A stretch of 64,000 nt of DNA, from NCBI RefSeq assembly GCF_047675955.1, contig NC_132904.1:57035435-57099434 (forward strand), read 5' to 3'. Source of the stretch: Chlorocebus sabaeus. Its lineage: Eukaryota > Chordata > Mammalia > Primates > Cercopithecidae. Below are positions 35,970 to 46,180 of this stretch, piece after piece. The number at the start of each line of letters is the position of its first letter. The first letter of the stretch is position 1. The position numbers were made by a program, and so were the translations under genes. The notes under the pieces were generated by a model, which did not search any database, was not told the origin of the DNA, and was given only the letters and a program-made list of their open reading frames with translations.

Positions 35970-36357
35970 AATGTGATTTTATTTTTTAATGGCTACATAA
36001 CAGTCCATGGTGTATATGTACTATATTTTCTTTATGCAGTCCACTATTGACAAGCATCTAAGTTGATTCTGTGTCTTTGCTGTTGTGAATAGTGCAGTGA
36101 TGAACATATGAGTGCATGTGTGGTAGAATGGTTTATTTTCTTTTGAGTATATATCCAGTAATGGGATTACTGGGTAAAATGATAGTTCTAAGTTCTTTGA
36201 GAAATTTCCAAACTGCTTTCCACAGGGGCTGAACTAATTTACATTCCCACCAACAGTGTATAAGTATTACCTTTTCTCTATAGCCTAACCAGCACTTGAT
36301 ATATTTTTAACTTTTTAATAGTAGCCATTCTCACTGATGTGAGATGGTATCTCATAC
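35970..36357 (-). mobile_element. Old L1, continuation after the nested block
   Basis: The text continues the element that starts at 33,786: 'taatggctacataacagtcc' through 'gatgtgagatggtatctcat', antisense ORF2. Confidence 0.72.
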
Positions 36358-37212
36358 TATAATGCTACAGTAACCAAAATGCATGGTACGGGTACAAAAA
36401 TAGACACATTGACCAATGGAACAAAATAGAGAACCCAGAAATAAAGAACAATGGGGAAAGGACAGACTATTTAATCAATGGTGCTGGGAAAACTGGGTAA
36501 CAATATGCAGAAGAATCAACTCAATCCCTGCTTCTCACCACATACAAAAATTAACTTAAGGCGGAGTAAAGACTTAAATGTAAGACTTCAAACTATAGCA
36601 ATCATACAAGAAAACCTACAAAATATTCTTCTGGTTTTTGGCCTAGGTAAAGAATTTATGACTAAGACCTCAAAAGTAAATGCAGCACCCCCAAAATTGA
36701 CAACTGGGACCTAATTAAATTAAAGAGCTTCTACACAGCCAAATAAACTATCAGCAAGGTAAATAGACAACCTACAGAATGGGAGAAATATTTACCAGCC
36801 ATGTATCTGACAAAGGACTAATATCCAGAGTCTATAAGGAATTTTAAAAAATCTGGAAGCAAAAAGCAAATAACTCTATTAGAAAGTTGGAAAAGGACAT
36901 GAACAGACAGTTCTCAAAAGAAGACATGAGTGGCCAGCAAACACATGCAAAAATGCACAACATCACTAATCATTAGAGAAATCCAAATTAAAACCACAAT
37001 GAGATATTATCTCACACTAGTCAAAATGGCTGTTATAAAAATGTTTTTAAAAAGCAGATGTTAGCAAGGTCGCAGAGAGAAAGGAATGCTATTGTTGGGA
37101 ATGTAAATTAATTAATTCAGCTCCTGTGGAAGCCAGTTTGGAGACTTCTCAAAGAACTAAAGATAGAATTACCATTTGACCTAGCAATCCTGTTACTGGG
37201 TACACAGTAATC
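36358..37212 (+). mobile_element. Inverted 5' segment of the old L1
   Basis: Sense ORF2 text runs from 'tgctacagtaaccaaaatgc' to 'tcctgttactgggtacac'. It joins head-to-head with the minus-strand part at 36,357. The last 180 bp or so repeat the ORF2 region already present on the other strand, so the junction carries an inverted duplication. Confidence 0.75.
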
Positions 37213-37434
37213 TGTTCTCACATTTTAATACATTGAGTAAACAACAACAGGCTGTACCTTCAACACTTTGTTTGTAAATCTGCTTATCTAAAAATTAAGT
37301 TCATCACTTATAAGTTGTGCTTTCCACATAACTGCAGGTCATAATTAAGCTGGACTTTCTGTCACTATCTAACAAGGATCACTTTTTCTCTGTGTTCCTT
37401 ATTTCTGTTTGAGCCCTCACCCAGCCAAGTGAGC
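37213..37434. other. Unassigned, repeat-like sequence
   Basis: The text 'ttgtaaatctgcttatctaa' and 'ataactgcaggtcataatta' feels like a known interspersed repeat, but I cannot name it. Confidence 0.3.
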
Positions 37435-38285
37435 TAAAACACATGACCCAACTCTATGCTTTCTACAAGAAAGTCACTTCAAATATAATAATATAGGCAA
37501 GTTGAAAGAAAAATAATGGGTCAGGCGTGGTGGCTCACACTTGTAATCCTAGCACTTTGGGAAGCCAAGGCAGGTGGATCAGGAGGCCAGGAGTTTGAGA
37601 CCAGCCTGGTCAACATGGTAAAACCCTGTCTCTACTAAAAATACAAAAATTAGCTGGGCATGGTGGCAGGCGCCTGTAATCCCAGCTACTTGGGAGGCTG
37701 AGGCAAAAGAATCACTTGAACTCGAGAGGTGGAATTTGCAGTGAGCCGAGATTGCACCACTGCACTCCAGCCTGGGCGACAGAGTAAGACTCCATCTCAA
37801 AAACAAAAAATCAAACCCAAAAAAGAAAGTAAAATAATGAAAAAGACATAGTATGTAAATATTAATCAAAAGAAAAGCAGTGGCTGTATTAATATTGAAT
37901 AACGTAGACTTCAGAGCAAATAAAATTACTGGAGGTAGAGAGGGATATTAAATAAAATAATAAAATTCTTGAAATTATAAAAATGTAGAAGCAGAGAACA
38001 TATTAGAGGATTCCTGAAGTTAAGGAAGGCATGGGGATGGGACAGAGGTTGTTGTGGCTATGAAAGAGTAATGTGAGGGGTCATTATGTTCATAGAAATG
38101 TTCTGTATCTTGACTGTATCACTGCCAATATCCTCATTGTGATATTATACTACAGTTTTTCAAAATGCTTTTCATTGGAAGAAATTGGGTAGAGGGCATA
38201 TAAGATCTCTCTGTATTATTTACATTTCTTAAAACTGCATGTAAATCTACAATAATCTCAAAGTAAAAAGTTTAATTAAAAAATA
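37435..38285 (+). mobile_element. Ancient L1 (L1M), endonuclease part joined to 3' end
   Basis: 37,440-37,960 (excluding the Alu) is sense ORF2 endonuclease-region text ('ttctacaagaaagtcacttc', 'gtagacttcagagcaaataa'). 37,960-38,285 is an L1MB/MD-type 3' UTR ending in 'aaagtaaaaagtttaattaa'. Most of ORF2 between the two is missing. Confidence 0.68.
37519..37824 (+). mobile_element. AluS, sense
   Basis: This is a complete dimeric Alu inserted in the ancient L1. Its target-site duplication is 'gaaagaaaaataatg' at 37,504 and 'gaaagtaaaataatg' at 37,825, with one mismatch. Confidence 0.93.
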
Positions 38286-38495
38286 AAGGTAGTGTCATCT
38301 AGAAACATACAGAAAACATAAGCACTTATTTTTTCCCAGAAGAATTTTTATTTTGAAGAGAAATTATTCTGGTACACTGTACTCTTGCTTATTCCTATAA
38401 ATCTCAAATAGTTACAGTGGTTTTAGCAGTTCATCAAAAAGTTTTTTAAAAAATTCTAATGCATACTAAAAATAAATAAATTTACAGATGTTTTT
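38286..38495. other. Unassigned AT-rich sequence
   Basis: Nothing recognisable is seen. Confidence 0.4.
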
Positions 38496-38800
38496 AGATT
38501 TTTTTCAGATGAGGTCTTGCTTAGTTGCCCAGGTTGGAGTACAGTGGTGCAATTCTAGCTCACTGCAGCCTCAAACTCCTGACTTCAATCCATCTTCCCA
38601 TTTCTGCCTCCTGAGTAGTTGAGACTACAGGCATGAGCCATGACACCTGGCTAATTTTATTTGTATTTATTTATATTTTTTGTAGAGATGGGGTCTTGTT
38701 ATGTTGCCCAAGTTTGTCTTGAACTCTTGGCCTCAAACAGTTCTCCCACCTTGGCCTTCCAAAGTGCTGGGGTTACAAGTGTGAGTCACCATGCCCAGCA
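38496..38800 (-). mobile_element. AluJ, antisense
   Basis: This is a full-length, strongly diverged Alu in antisense orientation ('gatgaggtcttgcttagttg' to 'gagtcaccatgcccagc'), with old-subfamily sites such as 'gcctcaaactcctgact'. Confidence 0.88.
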
Positions 38801-39084
38801 GCAACACATATTATTATGAGCATACGTACCTGTAATTTGCATTGTCTTGATGAATTCTCAGTGAAATTTTTATAAACAAGTAGTGTACTCAAGAGGCTAT
38901 ATCCCAAAGGACCCCAAATCCCATAAATATCATCTTCCTATACAGTGACAACTCTTTGGAATTTGTCATTATTGTTGATGTACATTCATCCGCAGGTAAT
39001 AATTTCCCTTTTCTATTGATACAGGAATGTTTGTTTCTCATTTCTGTATTAGAAGTTAAGGTATAGTTTTTTAAAGGAAATAAT

Positions 39085-39330
39085 CATTTGTTGAACATCC
39101 ACTTATTTCTATGATCGATACTTGGTATTATCATGTACATCATCTTATTCAACACAAGAATCATGTGAAGTATTTTTTTAAACAAATAACGTAATGAAGA
39201 GTTGAACAGTTTATGTAAAATTTCTAAGATTCCATAGATTGCTGGTGACAAAGCTGAATCTAATCTCAGGGCCGTATGTTTCCGAAGCTCATGGCATTTC
39301 TGTCCAACACATCGCTTCCATGCTGTAATA
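39085..39330 (-). mobile_element. MIR-type element
   Basis: The antisense MIR pattern is diverged: 'atcatcttattcaacacaag', then 'ctggtgacaaagctgaatct', with an AT-rich interruption between. Confidence 0.5.
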
Positions 39331-41820
39331 GCACGTATAACTGACTCTGAATTTCTGTTATACACATCTATCTTTTCTAAAATTTTAAACATTCATTCAT
39401 TCTTGGGTACATGCCACTTCATAAAGTCCTGTACAAAGATAAGGAAGATAGGACTTTAGAGTTCAAACATGTAATTGCATGGTGTTCCTAACAGCATACT
39501 ATTGATCAGTTAATTCACACATAAAATTATTCAGGCATCTCAGTTCAGAATAAAAGTGTGAAAATAATGTGGCTGGATGAGCACATGACTTTGATGCCAG
39601 TGTGTGTGTGCATATGCATGTAGTGTGTGTATGTGTGTGAAAGAAAAAGAGAAAGAGAGACGAGTGCAAGTGTGTGAGAGAGTTCAGTCTGCTTTATACC
39701 AAATTCTTTAAAGAAAAATACATTATTCTTTAATTTTGGTTGATCTTTAAAAAGAGAATTATGGCAACTTTTGTGATTGCTATTGTTGAGGAGCAATAAA
39801 GAATGGAAGTTTCCAAGAGTAAATAAACCTTATATTAAATGATGTAGGAAAACATTGAATTATCTTAATTTTCTTCCATAGAAGAAGATATAATTGATAA
39901 AAATGGAATTAAATTGTTGACATGTGAAATAAAAATTCCCTCGTTTATCTTATCAGCTATAGCACCTCTTTTGGTTTCCTCTGTATGGTCTGCCTTTCAT
40001 CTTCCCCTGCCTTTCATTCATTCCTCTCTACTTTAAAAAAATACTTTTGCTTCTCTTTTTTCTTAATTCTAATAGCGGCATCAGTTGGATACTTAAGATA
40101 CATAGGAGCAAAGAGCAAAGTGTTTGCAGACCGCAGAGTGAAAGTAATCTATTGAGAAATTTAAAGCATTGTCTTCATATGGATGTGTATAGACTATAGT
40201 GGATTAATTTACTATGCTGAATCCTAGAATATCAGCATTGATTTAAAAATGTCTCAGCTTCACATTAGCTCAGGCAGACCTGTAATTCCTGAATCTCTTT
40301 CATAGTGCTCTCACCAATTTGCAGCCCATTCCAACTGGGCACAATTGTTACTGCTTGATGGTTCTCCCATGTACTGAGCAGTTATTTTGTATATCCTCAG
40401 ACGTCTAAAAATTGAGCACTAGAGAGTAGTAAAAAAAAAAAAAAAAAAAGATAAAAGTTAATTTCCTTCAGGAGCCATTTCTTGCCCAAGATAAATTGTT
40501 TATGTTCCTTCATTCACTTTAAAACTCTGTAACTTCTGCTTCTCTTTACTCATATTCCCACCCAATCAACATGGAATTTCTGTATCAGCAACCCTAGTTT
40601 TGTAGCAGCCACTGCAACATTCTTCCCCATTTTGCTGATGCCCTTTGGTGCATATTGGTCTTTCTATGCTGTAATCCCAACTTCTATTACCAATTCAGTT
40701 TACTTTTTCATAAAGTCATGATACCTTACAAATACAGACACAATTATATTTTCAAATATTTTTTCATATTTATGACAAAGTATACTTTTTATTTTTATGG
40801 TAATTTTTCTCTCCTTCATAAAAATTAACTTCTCCTTTTGAAAATTTTCTCTCAACTCTCCATGTTCAGTTTAAACATTTTATATAATATCTGTTCATCT
40901 TCATTCTTTCCTGTCCTAGTAAGATGTTCTCTATTTCTAGCCAATTTTTTAAAACCCTATGCGAAATAACAGCATAGGTGGAGATGAAAGTCTTCACAGA
41001 CCATATGTAATATTCAAGAATATTATCCATAAAGGTAACCATGACTAGCAATGGCAATTTTGGATCTACGTGAACTTACCACTGCAGTAATCTCAGAAAT
41101 GACTATCACCGGAATCTAGTTTTTTTGTTTAACTCCAGGATCTTTGACCCTTTTATTTTACCTAGTAGTTTTTCTCATTGGTTTTAAATTCTTCAATAGG
41201 GATGACTTTTCCTAGGGTGAGATACTGGGATTGCCTCAAAACTGTTAAGTCACTCCAGGTCAGCTGAGTTGCTTGCCTATTCCCCCTTCCTCACAATCTT
41301 CACAACTTTGGGATTAGTTTTCGCTCTCCCTTCTGCTCTTTCAGCAAAGGAAATCCTAGTGAAATCTGACTCCTCATCTATCAGGCACTCAGAACTGTTC
41401 AGCTGAAAACAAAAGCACAACTCCCTAGGTGCTGGGCACTGAAGGAGACTATCACCTGCCTCCCAGAATTGTCGTTATCTCTCAGCTGCATCTTTATGTG
41501 AATTACTGCACTGCAAAATTACCCTTTCAAGAGTAAATGTATTATTTATATATTAGCATAATTTTAAAACCTTTTTTTAACATGTAATGAACCAAATATA
41601 CTTTCTGATAGTCTATAGTCTTCTTTAGAAATTATAGAAAAGATGTATAATATGTGAAATAAAGATAGTAAATGAATTGGAAGTAGTCCAGGGATATGGT
41701 TCTTCATTTTAGCTCAGTTTCCAGAAAGGCATTTGATCTGAAGTTAGTTACTTAACTTTTTTAGATCTTAGTTTATAATTTTATAAAATGGGAGAAATGG
41801 AGTGGATTATTTCTATGACC
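39331..41820. other. Intergenic sequence without recognised genes
   Basis: The stretch contains a degenerate (TG)n tract at 39,598-39,640 and a run of about 19 A at 40,431-40,449. The rest is AT-rich and unrecognised. Open frames do not exceed 83 codons and one is driven by the TG repeat. Confidence 0.4.
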
Positions 41821-42121
41821 TTTTTTTTTGGGGGGGGGGGGCGGAGTCTCGCTCTGTCGCCCAGGCTGGACTGCAGTGGCCGGATCTCAGCTCACTAGGA
41901 GCTCCGCCTCCCGGGTTTACGCCATTCTCCTGTCTCAGCCTCCCGAGTAGCTGGGACTACAGGCACGCGCCACCTCGCCTGGCTAGTTTTTTGTATTTTT
42001 TTAGTAGAGACGGGGTTTCACCGTGTTAGCCAGGATGGTCTGCATCTCCTGACCTCGTGATCCGCCTGTCTCGGCCTCCCAAAGTGCTGGGATTACAGGC
42101 TTGAGCCACCGCACCCGGCCC
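41821..42121 (-). mobile_element. AluY of Old World monkey type, antisense
   Basis: This is a full-length young Alu. Diagnostic variants as read on the plus strand are 'gcagtggccggatctcagct', 'cgggtttacgccattctc', 'cacctcgcctggctagtttt', 'ctgtctcggcctccc' and 'acaggcttgagccaccg'. I know this combination from macaque and baboon AluY subfamilies (AluYRa type), not from human AluY. The 3' tail reads as nine T followed by twelve G before the element body. The flanks 'gaccttttt' on both sides are probably its target-site duplication. Confidence 0.88.
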
Positions 42122-43120
42122 CTAGGACCTTTTTGAAGCTGGGCATCCTGTAAGAAAGCTCTCCTGCTTTTCTTGCTTTTTCATGATTTTTCTCAGGCAA
42201 GTTGGTATGGAGGAAGGCTTTCCAGAAGCTGACCTACAGATGCATGTTTTATCAGACAGCAACTATTAAGATAGGGCTGGATATTTGTGTGCTGTAGAAG
42301 GCCGGAATCTTCTGTTAGCAACCTAGCCCCAGCTTATGCAGCGTCTTGGGCACAAGTTGTGTCTTTGGAACCTTCTAGGAGTAACCTGATCATGTCTTCT
42401 CCAGATTGGCTCACTATCATGAATCAGTTAGCTTGATCCTGAGATAATCAGGAGCTAGCTCATCTCCTCTTTCAAACCTCAGTCTTGTTCTGTTTACTTG
42501 TCTGTAAGGTGAGTGCATTACTTCACCTTCTGCCTCCGTCCAGACTTCCTGGACATTTGGTGTACTTTCCCTCAATTGTGAGATCTCTGGGTAGGGACCA
42601 CAGCCCATTGTTGAGTTAACTGACCTCTTCTTGGTCCTATGGATTAGCATGCAGCTAATGTGTTTGACCTCTGTTTGGAATTCAGAATTCTTAATGACTA
42701 CACATCTTTGATACAAGAGATGATACCTCAAACATCCTTTTGAACAGCCGCTCTTTTCCATGAGTCTTGGTCTGTTCTGACATTTATGTCTCCCTTCAAT
42801 CATGTCTTTGACCTAAGAAGATTGAGTTACTGGATTCTTTATGTATTCTAGTGGTCATCTCTGAGATGTGCTCACAGAACGCCTAAATTAAACATCCAAT
42901 ACAAGTTGAGTGTGTTAAGTTAAAAAAAAAAAAAAAGATTTTTCTGAGTATTCCTGACCTTACATCAGTGAACATTTATGTTTTTAAGTCTTACATGAGA
43001 TATTGTGTGTGAAAGCATTTTCTTCCCAAATTTACATGAGCACCTACATTGTTATATATTTTATTAACTAGATATTGTAAAAATAAATGTGCAATTATAG
43101 CATTTAATCCCATTATAATA
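42122..43120. other. Upstream flank of the OR5P3-like gene
   Basis: No 5' exon or promoter is recognised. A minus-strand frame of 128 codons (42,417-42,803) is the longest unexplained frame in the window. It has no domain or composition that would argue for a protein. Confidence 0.4.
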
Positions 43121-43141
43121 CTCATTTGTTTTTCTTTCAGT
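43121..43141 (+). promoter_or_regulatory. Splice acceptor of the OR coding exon
   Basis: A pyrimidine-rich tract ending in 'tttttctttcag' lies 21 bp before the ATG at 43,162, the usual position for the acceptor that joins a 5' non-coding exon to an OR coding exon. It appears intact although the gene is broken. Confidence 0.65.
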
Positions 43142-43161
43142 GGGCAGTATTCCCAATATAG

Positions 43162-44097
43162 ATGGGGACTGGAAACAACACCGCTATGGTAGAGTTTACT
43201 CTTTTGGGGTTATCTGAGGATACCGCACTATGTGCTATTTTATTTATTGTGTTTCTGAGAATTTATGTTGTCACCTTAATGGGTAATATCAGCATAATCA
43301 TGTTGATCAGAAGAAGTCATCATCTTCATACACCCATGTACCTTTTCTTCTGCCATTTGGCCTTTGTAGACATTGGGTACTCCTCATCAGTCACACCTAT
43401 CATGCTCATGAGCTTCCTAAGGAAAGAAACCTCTCTCCCTGTTGCTGGTTGTGTGGCCCAGCTCTGTTCTGTATTGACGTTTGGTACAGCTGAATGCTTC
43501 CTGCTGGCTGTCATGGCCTATGATCGCTATGTGGCCATCTGCTTGCCCCTGCTCTACTCTACCCGCATGTCCCCCAGAGGCTGCATCATCTTAGTGGGCA
43601 TGTCCTACCTGGGTGGATGTATGAATGCTTGGACATTCATTGGCTGCTTATAAAGACTGCCTTTCTGTGGGCCAAATAAAGTCAATCACTTTTTCTGTGA
43701 CTATTCACCACTTTTGAAGCTTGCTTGTTCCCATGATTTTACTGTTGAAATAATTCCAGCTATCTCTTCTGGATCTATCATTGTGGCCACTGTGTGTGTC
43801 ATAGCCATCTCCTACATCTATATCCTCATCACCATCCTGAAGATGCGCTCCACCGAGGGCCGCCACAAGGCCTTCTCCACCTGTACCTCCCACCTCACTG
43901 CAGTCACTCTGTTCTATGGGACCATTACCTTCATTTATGTGATGCCCAAGTCCAGCTACTCAACTGACCAGAACAAGGTGGTGTCTGTGTTCTACACGGT
44001 GGTGATTCCCATATTGAACCCCCTGATCTACAGCCTCAGGAACAAGGAGATTAAGAGGGCTCTGAAGAGGGAGCTTAGAATAAAAATATTTCCTTGA
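43162..44097 (+). pseudogene. OR5P3: OR5P3-like olfactory receptor with one premature stop
   Basis: This is the coding exon of a family-5 class II odorant receptor GPCR. The ATG and the final TGA define 311 residues in one uninterrupted frame, except that codon 164 (43,651-43,653) is TAA. From my memory of human OR5P3 this position is leucine (TTA), so one T-to-A change would explain it. Upstream landmarks are a sequon at N5, GN at 41-42, HLHTPMY at 54-60, C97 and MAYDRYVAIC at 118-127 with the DRY intact. Downstream, in the same frame, are the extracellular-loop-2 cysteines, KAFSTCTSHLT before TM6 and NPLIYSLRN in TM7. A second oddity is arginine at residue 33 (AGA, 43,258) inside TM1. The truncated product would end in or just after TM4 and could not form a receptor. 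The start, the stop and the splice acceptor are all preserved, so inactivation looks recent, or the stop is polymorphic or a sequence error. Confidence 0.92.
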
Positions 44098-44423
44098 TGA
44101 AACTAGTTTGAAGAATTTGATATATTAATATTCTATATATAATAATAATAAGACACTGAGTGTTTGTGGTCAAAATATATCTGTCCATAGACCATCACCC
44201 AGTGTGGAGCTTTTTAGTCAATCATGAGGGTAGATTTTCAGATAGAATAGGAAATTGGAAGTCCATCTTGCTTTACCTTTAATAAAACTGAATTAAATTT
44301 ATAATTGAGAATGCAAATAATTTCACATGAAAAAATGCTTTATCTGTTGAAAATCCTTTAAAAATTTTATTCTGATTTTTTCAAGAGTTGTTTTCTGTGA
44401 TAAGTTAAGGCATACCTTTAAAT
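44098..44423. other. Downstream flank of the OR pseudogene
   Basis: This AT-rich sequence probably includes the former 3' UTR. The 'aataaaa' at about 44,280 could be a polyadenylation signal, which I cannot verify. Confidence 0.4.
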
Positions 44424-44431
44424 CTTCAGAC

Positions 44432-44583
44432 CCCAGTGTGTGATGTTCCCCTTAATGGGTGCAGCTCACCAACATGGCACATGTTTACTTATGTAACAAA
44501 CCTGCACGTTGTGCACATGTACCCTAGAACATAAAGTATAACAAAAAATAAAAAAAGAAAGAAAACGTTGGAAAAAAAAAACC
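44432..44583 (+). mobile_element. Very short L1 insertion with 5' inversion
   Basis: 44,453-44,545 is the sense L1 3' UTR end ('aacaaacctgcacgttgtgc', then 'accctagaac'), followed by an A-rich tail to 44,583. The first 20 bp or so (44,432-44,451, 'cccagtgtgtgatgttcccc') are L1 3' UTR in the opposite orientation. 'cttcagac' at 44,424 and 44,584 marks the target-site duplication. Confidence 0.82.
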
Positions 44584-44591
44584 CTTCAGAC

Positions 44592-45258
44592 TGTGGCCAT
44601 TTTCAACATCAGCTTATCCTGAGATACATGCCTGATAGCTATAGTTGTTACTGAGTACATTGTGAGAGAAAATGACAAAGGAACCATAGTAAAATTGCTG
44701 GAGATGTTCTTCTTCCAGAAAGGTTGCCTGCTGAGAATGAGCTTGGTAGACCCACAACAATCTGGTCTGTGTTTCTATTCTCTGTCTCCAGCATGGTTAT
44801 AGGGGTCCCAGAGAAGAACCTGTTAGATGCCCCTGACTAGCCTATGAATTTATCTGTCAGATCAAAACAAGTGACTTCTGTGTGAATGAGAAGGGTTTCT
44901 GAACTCCTTAGAGACTGAGTGGAAAAAAAATCAGGCAATAACTTCCAAGAGGAGAATCTAGCTTATAGTGTGACATTGTGGCTCTGAGAAACAACCTTTC
45001 AGAGTGACTCATTCATGGTCAGATCCTCATCCTACTCAGGAAACTCAAGGGGACTAGACTGCCTCTCCCCTGAAATTATGTCTGCCCCTGGAGAGGCTTA
45101 ATCAGCCTCTGTATGCTGACCACTACCAGATTTATTTTTCTTTCCTGTCCCCTCTTTAGTGTTTCAGACAACAATCCCAACATTCTGTCAATAGAACCAT
45201 AGTGTATCAATCATTTCATTCATATATTTTTTATTTTGTACATTCAAAAACTATATTT
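44592..45258. other. Unassigned intergenic sequence
   Basis: No gene or repeat is recognised. Confidence 0.4.
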
Positions 45259-45583
45259 GAGGCCAGGCACAGTGGCTCATGCCTGTAGTCCCAGAACTTT
45301 GGGAGGCCAAGGCAGCCGGATCACCTGAGGTCGGGAGTTCAAGACCAGCCTGACGAACATGGAGAAACCCTGTCTCTACTAATGATACAAAAAAAAAAAA
45401 AAAAAAAAAATTAGCAGTGCATGGCGACGGGCGCCTATAATCCCAGTACTCAGGAGGCTGAGGCACAAGAATTGCTTGAACCTGGGAGGTAGAGGTTGTG
45501 GTGAGCCAAGATGGCTCCATTGCACTCCAGCCTGGGCAACAAGAGCAAAACTGTCTCAAAAATAAATAAATAAATAAATAAAA
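45259..45583 (+). mobile_element. AluS, sense
   Basis: This is a complete dimeric Alu with an expanded middle A-tract (about 45,389-45,410) and an (AAAT)n tail. It is the left arm of a close inverted Alu pair. Confidence 0.92.
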
Positions 45584-45612
45584 TCATATTTGATGATTCT
45601 TATTTTATTTTT

Positions 45613-45906
45613 TCAATTTTTTTTTGAGATGGAATCTAGCTCTATCGCCCAGGCTGGAGTGTAGGGACGTGATCTCGGCTCACTGCAAGCTCTGCCTGCT
45701 GGTTCATGCCATTTTCCTGCCTCAGCCTCCCGAATAGCTGGGACTACAGGCGTACGCCGCTGCGCCCAGCTAATTTTTTGTATTTTTTAGTAGAGACAGG
45801 ATGTCACCATGTTAGCTAGGATGGTCTCGATCTGGTGACCTCGTGATCCGCCCACCTCAGCCTCCCAAAGTGCTGAGATTACAGGTGTGATCCACTGCAG
45901 CCGGCC
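45613..45906 (-). mobile_element. AluY/AluS, antisense
   Basis: This is a complete Alu in antisense orientation with a short T tail and sites such as 'gcaagctctgcctgctggtt'. The flanks 'tttgatgattcttat' (left) and 'tttggtgactcttat' (right) look like a diverged target-site duplication. Confidence 0.9.
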
Positions 45907-45984
45907 TATTTGGTGACTCTTATAGGCACTGCCCTAGATGAGGATATAAGTGACTAATAGCCACAGATGTCTGTCATGATGGAA

Positions 45985-46180
45985 TCTATCTGCTAACATA
46001 GGAGTCAGACAATAAAACTAACAAGTAAGTGATACCTAGTATTAGAAGGGGATGAGTGCTATGGAGAAAGAAAAAGTGGAAGAGCATGTGGAAGGTTGAT
46101 GTGCCAGGGGCAGGGAGGAGTCACTGCAGGTCTCACTGGGAACATAACATCTGAACACCGGCTGCTGAAGGTGAGCACGG
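45985..46180 (-). mobile_element. L2 fragment
   Basis: The antisense L2 pattern is visible: 'agtcagacaataaaactaac', 'gatgagtgctatggagaaag' and 'acataacatctgaacaccgg'. Confidence 0.5.

Noticed and set aside
42417..42803. Minus-strand frame of 128 codons upstream of the OR pseudogene
   Set aside because: No recognisable family, ordinary composition for chance frames, and no supporting features. It is kept only as unexplained sequence.
43651..43653. Stop codon readthrough of the OR5P3-like gene as a functional recoding event
   Set aside because: The context after TAA (AGACTG) does not look like a known readthrough signal, and a plain nonsense mutation explains the data. It cannot be excluded without expression data.
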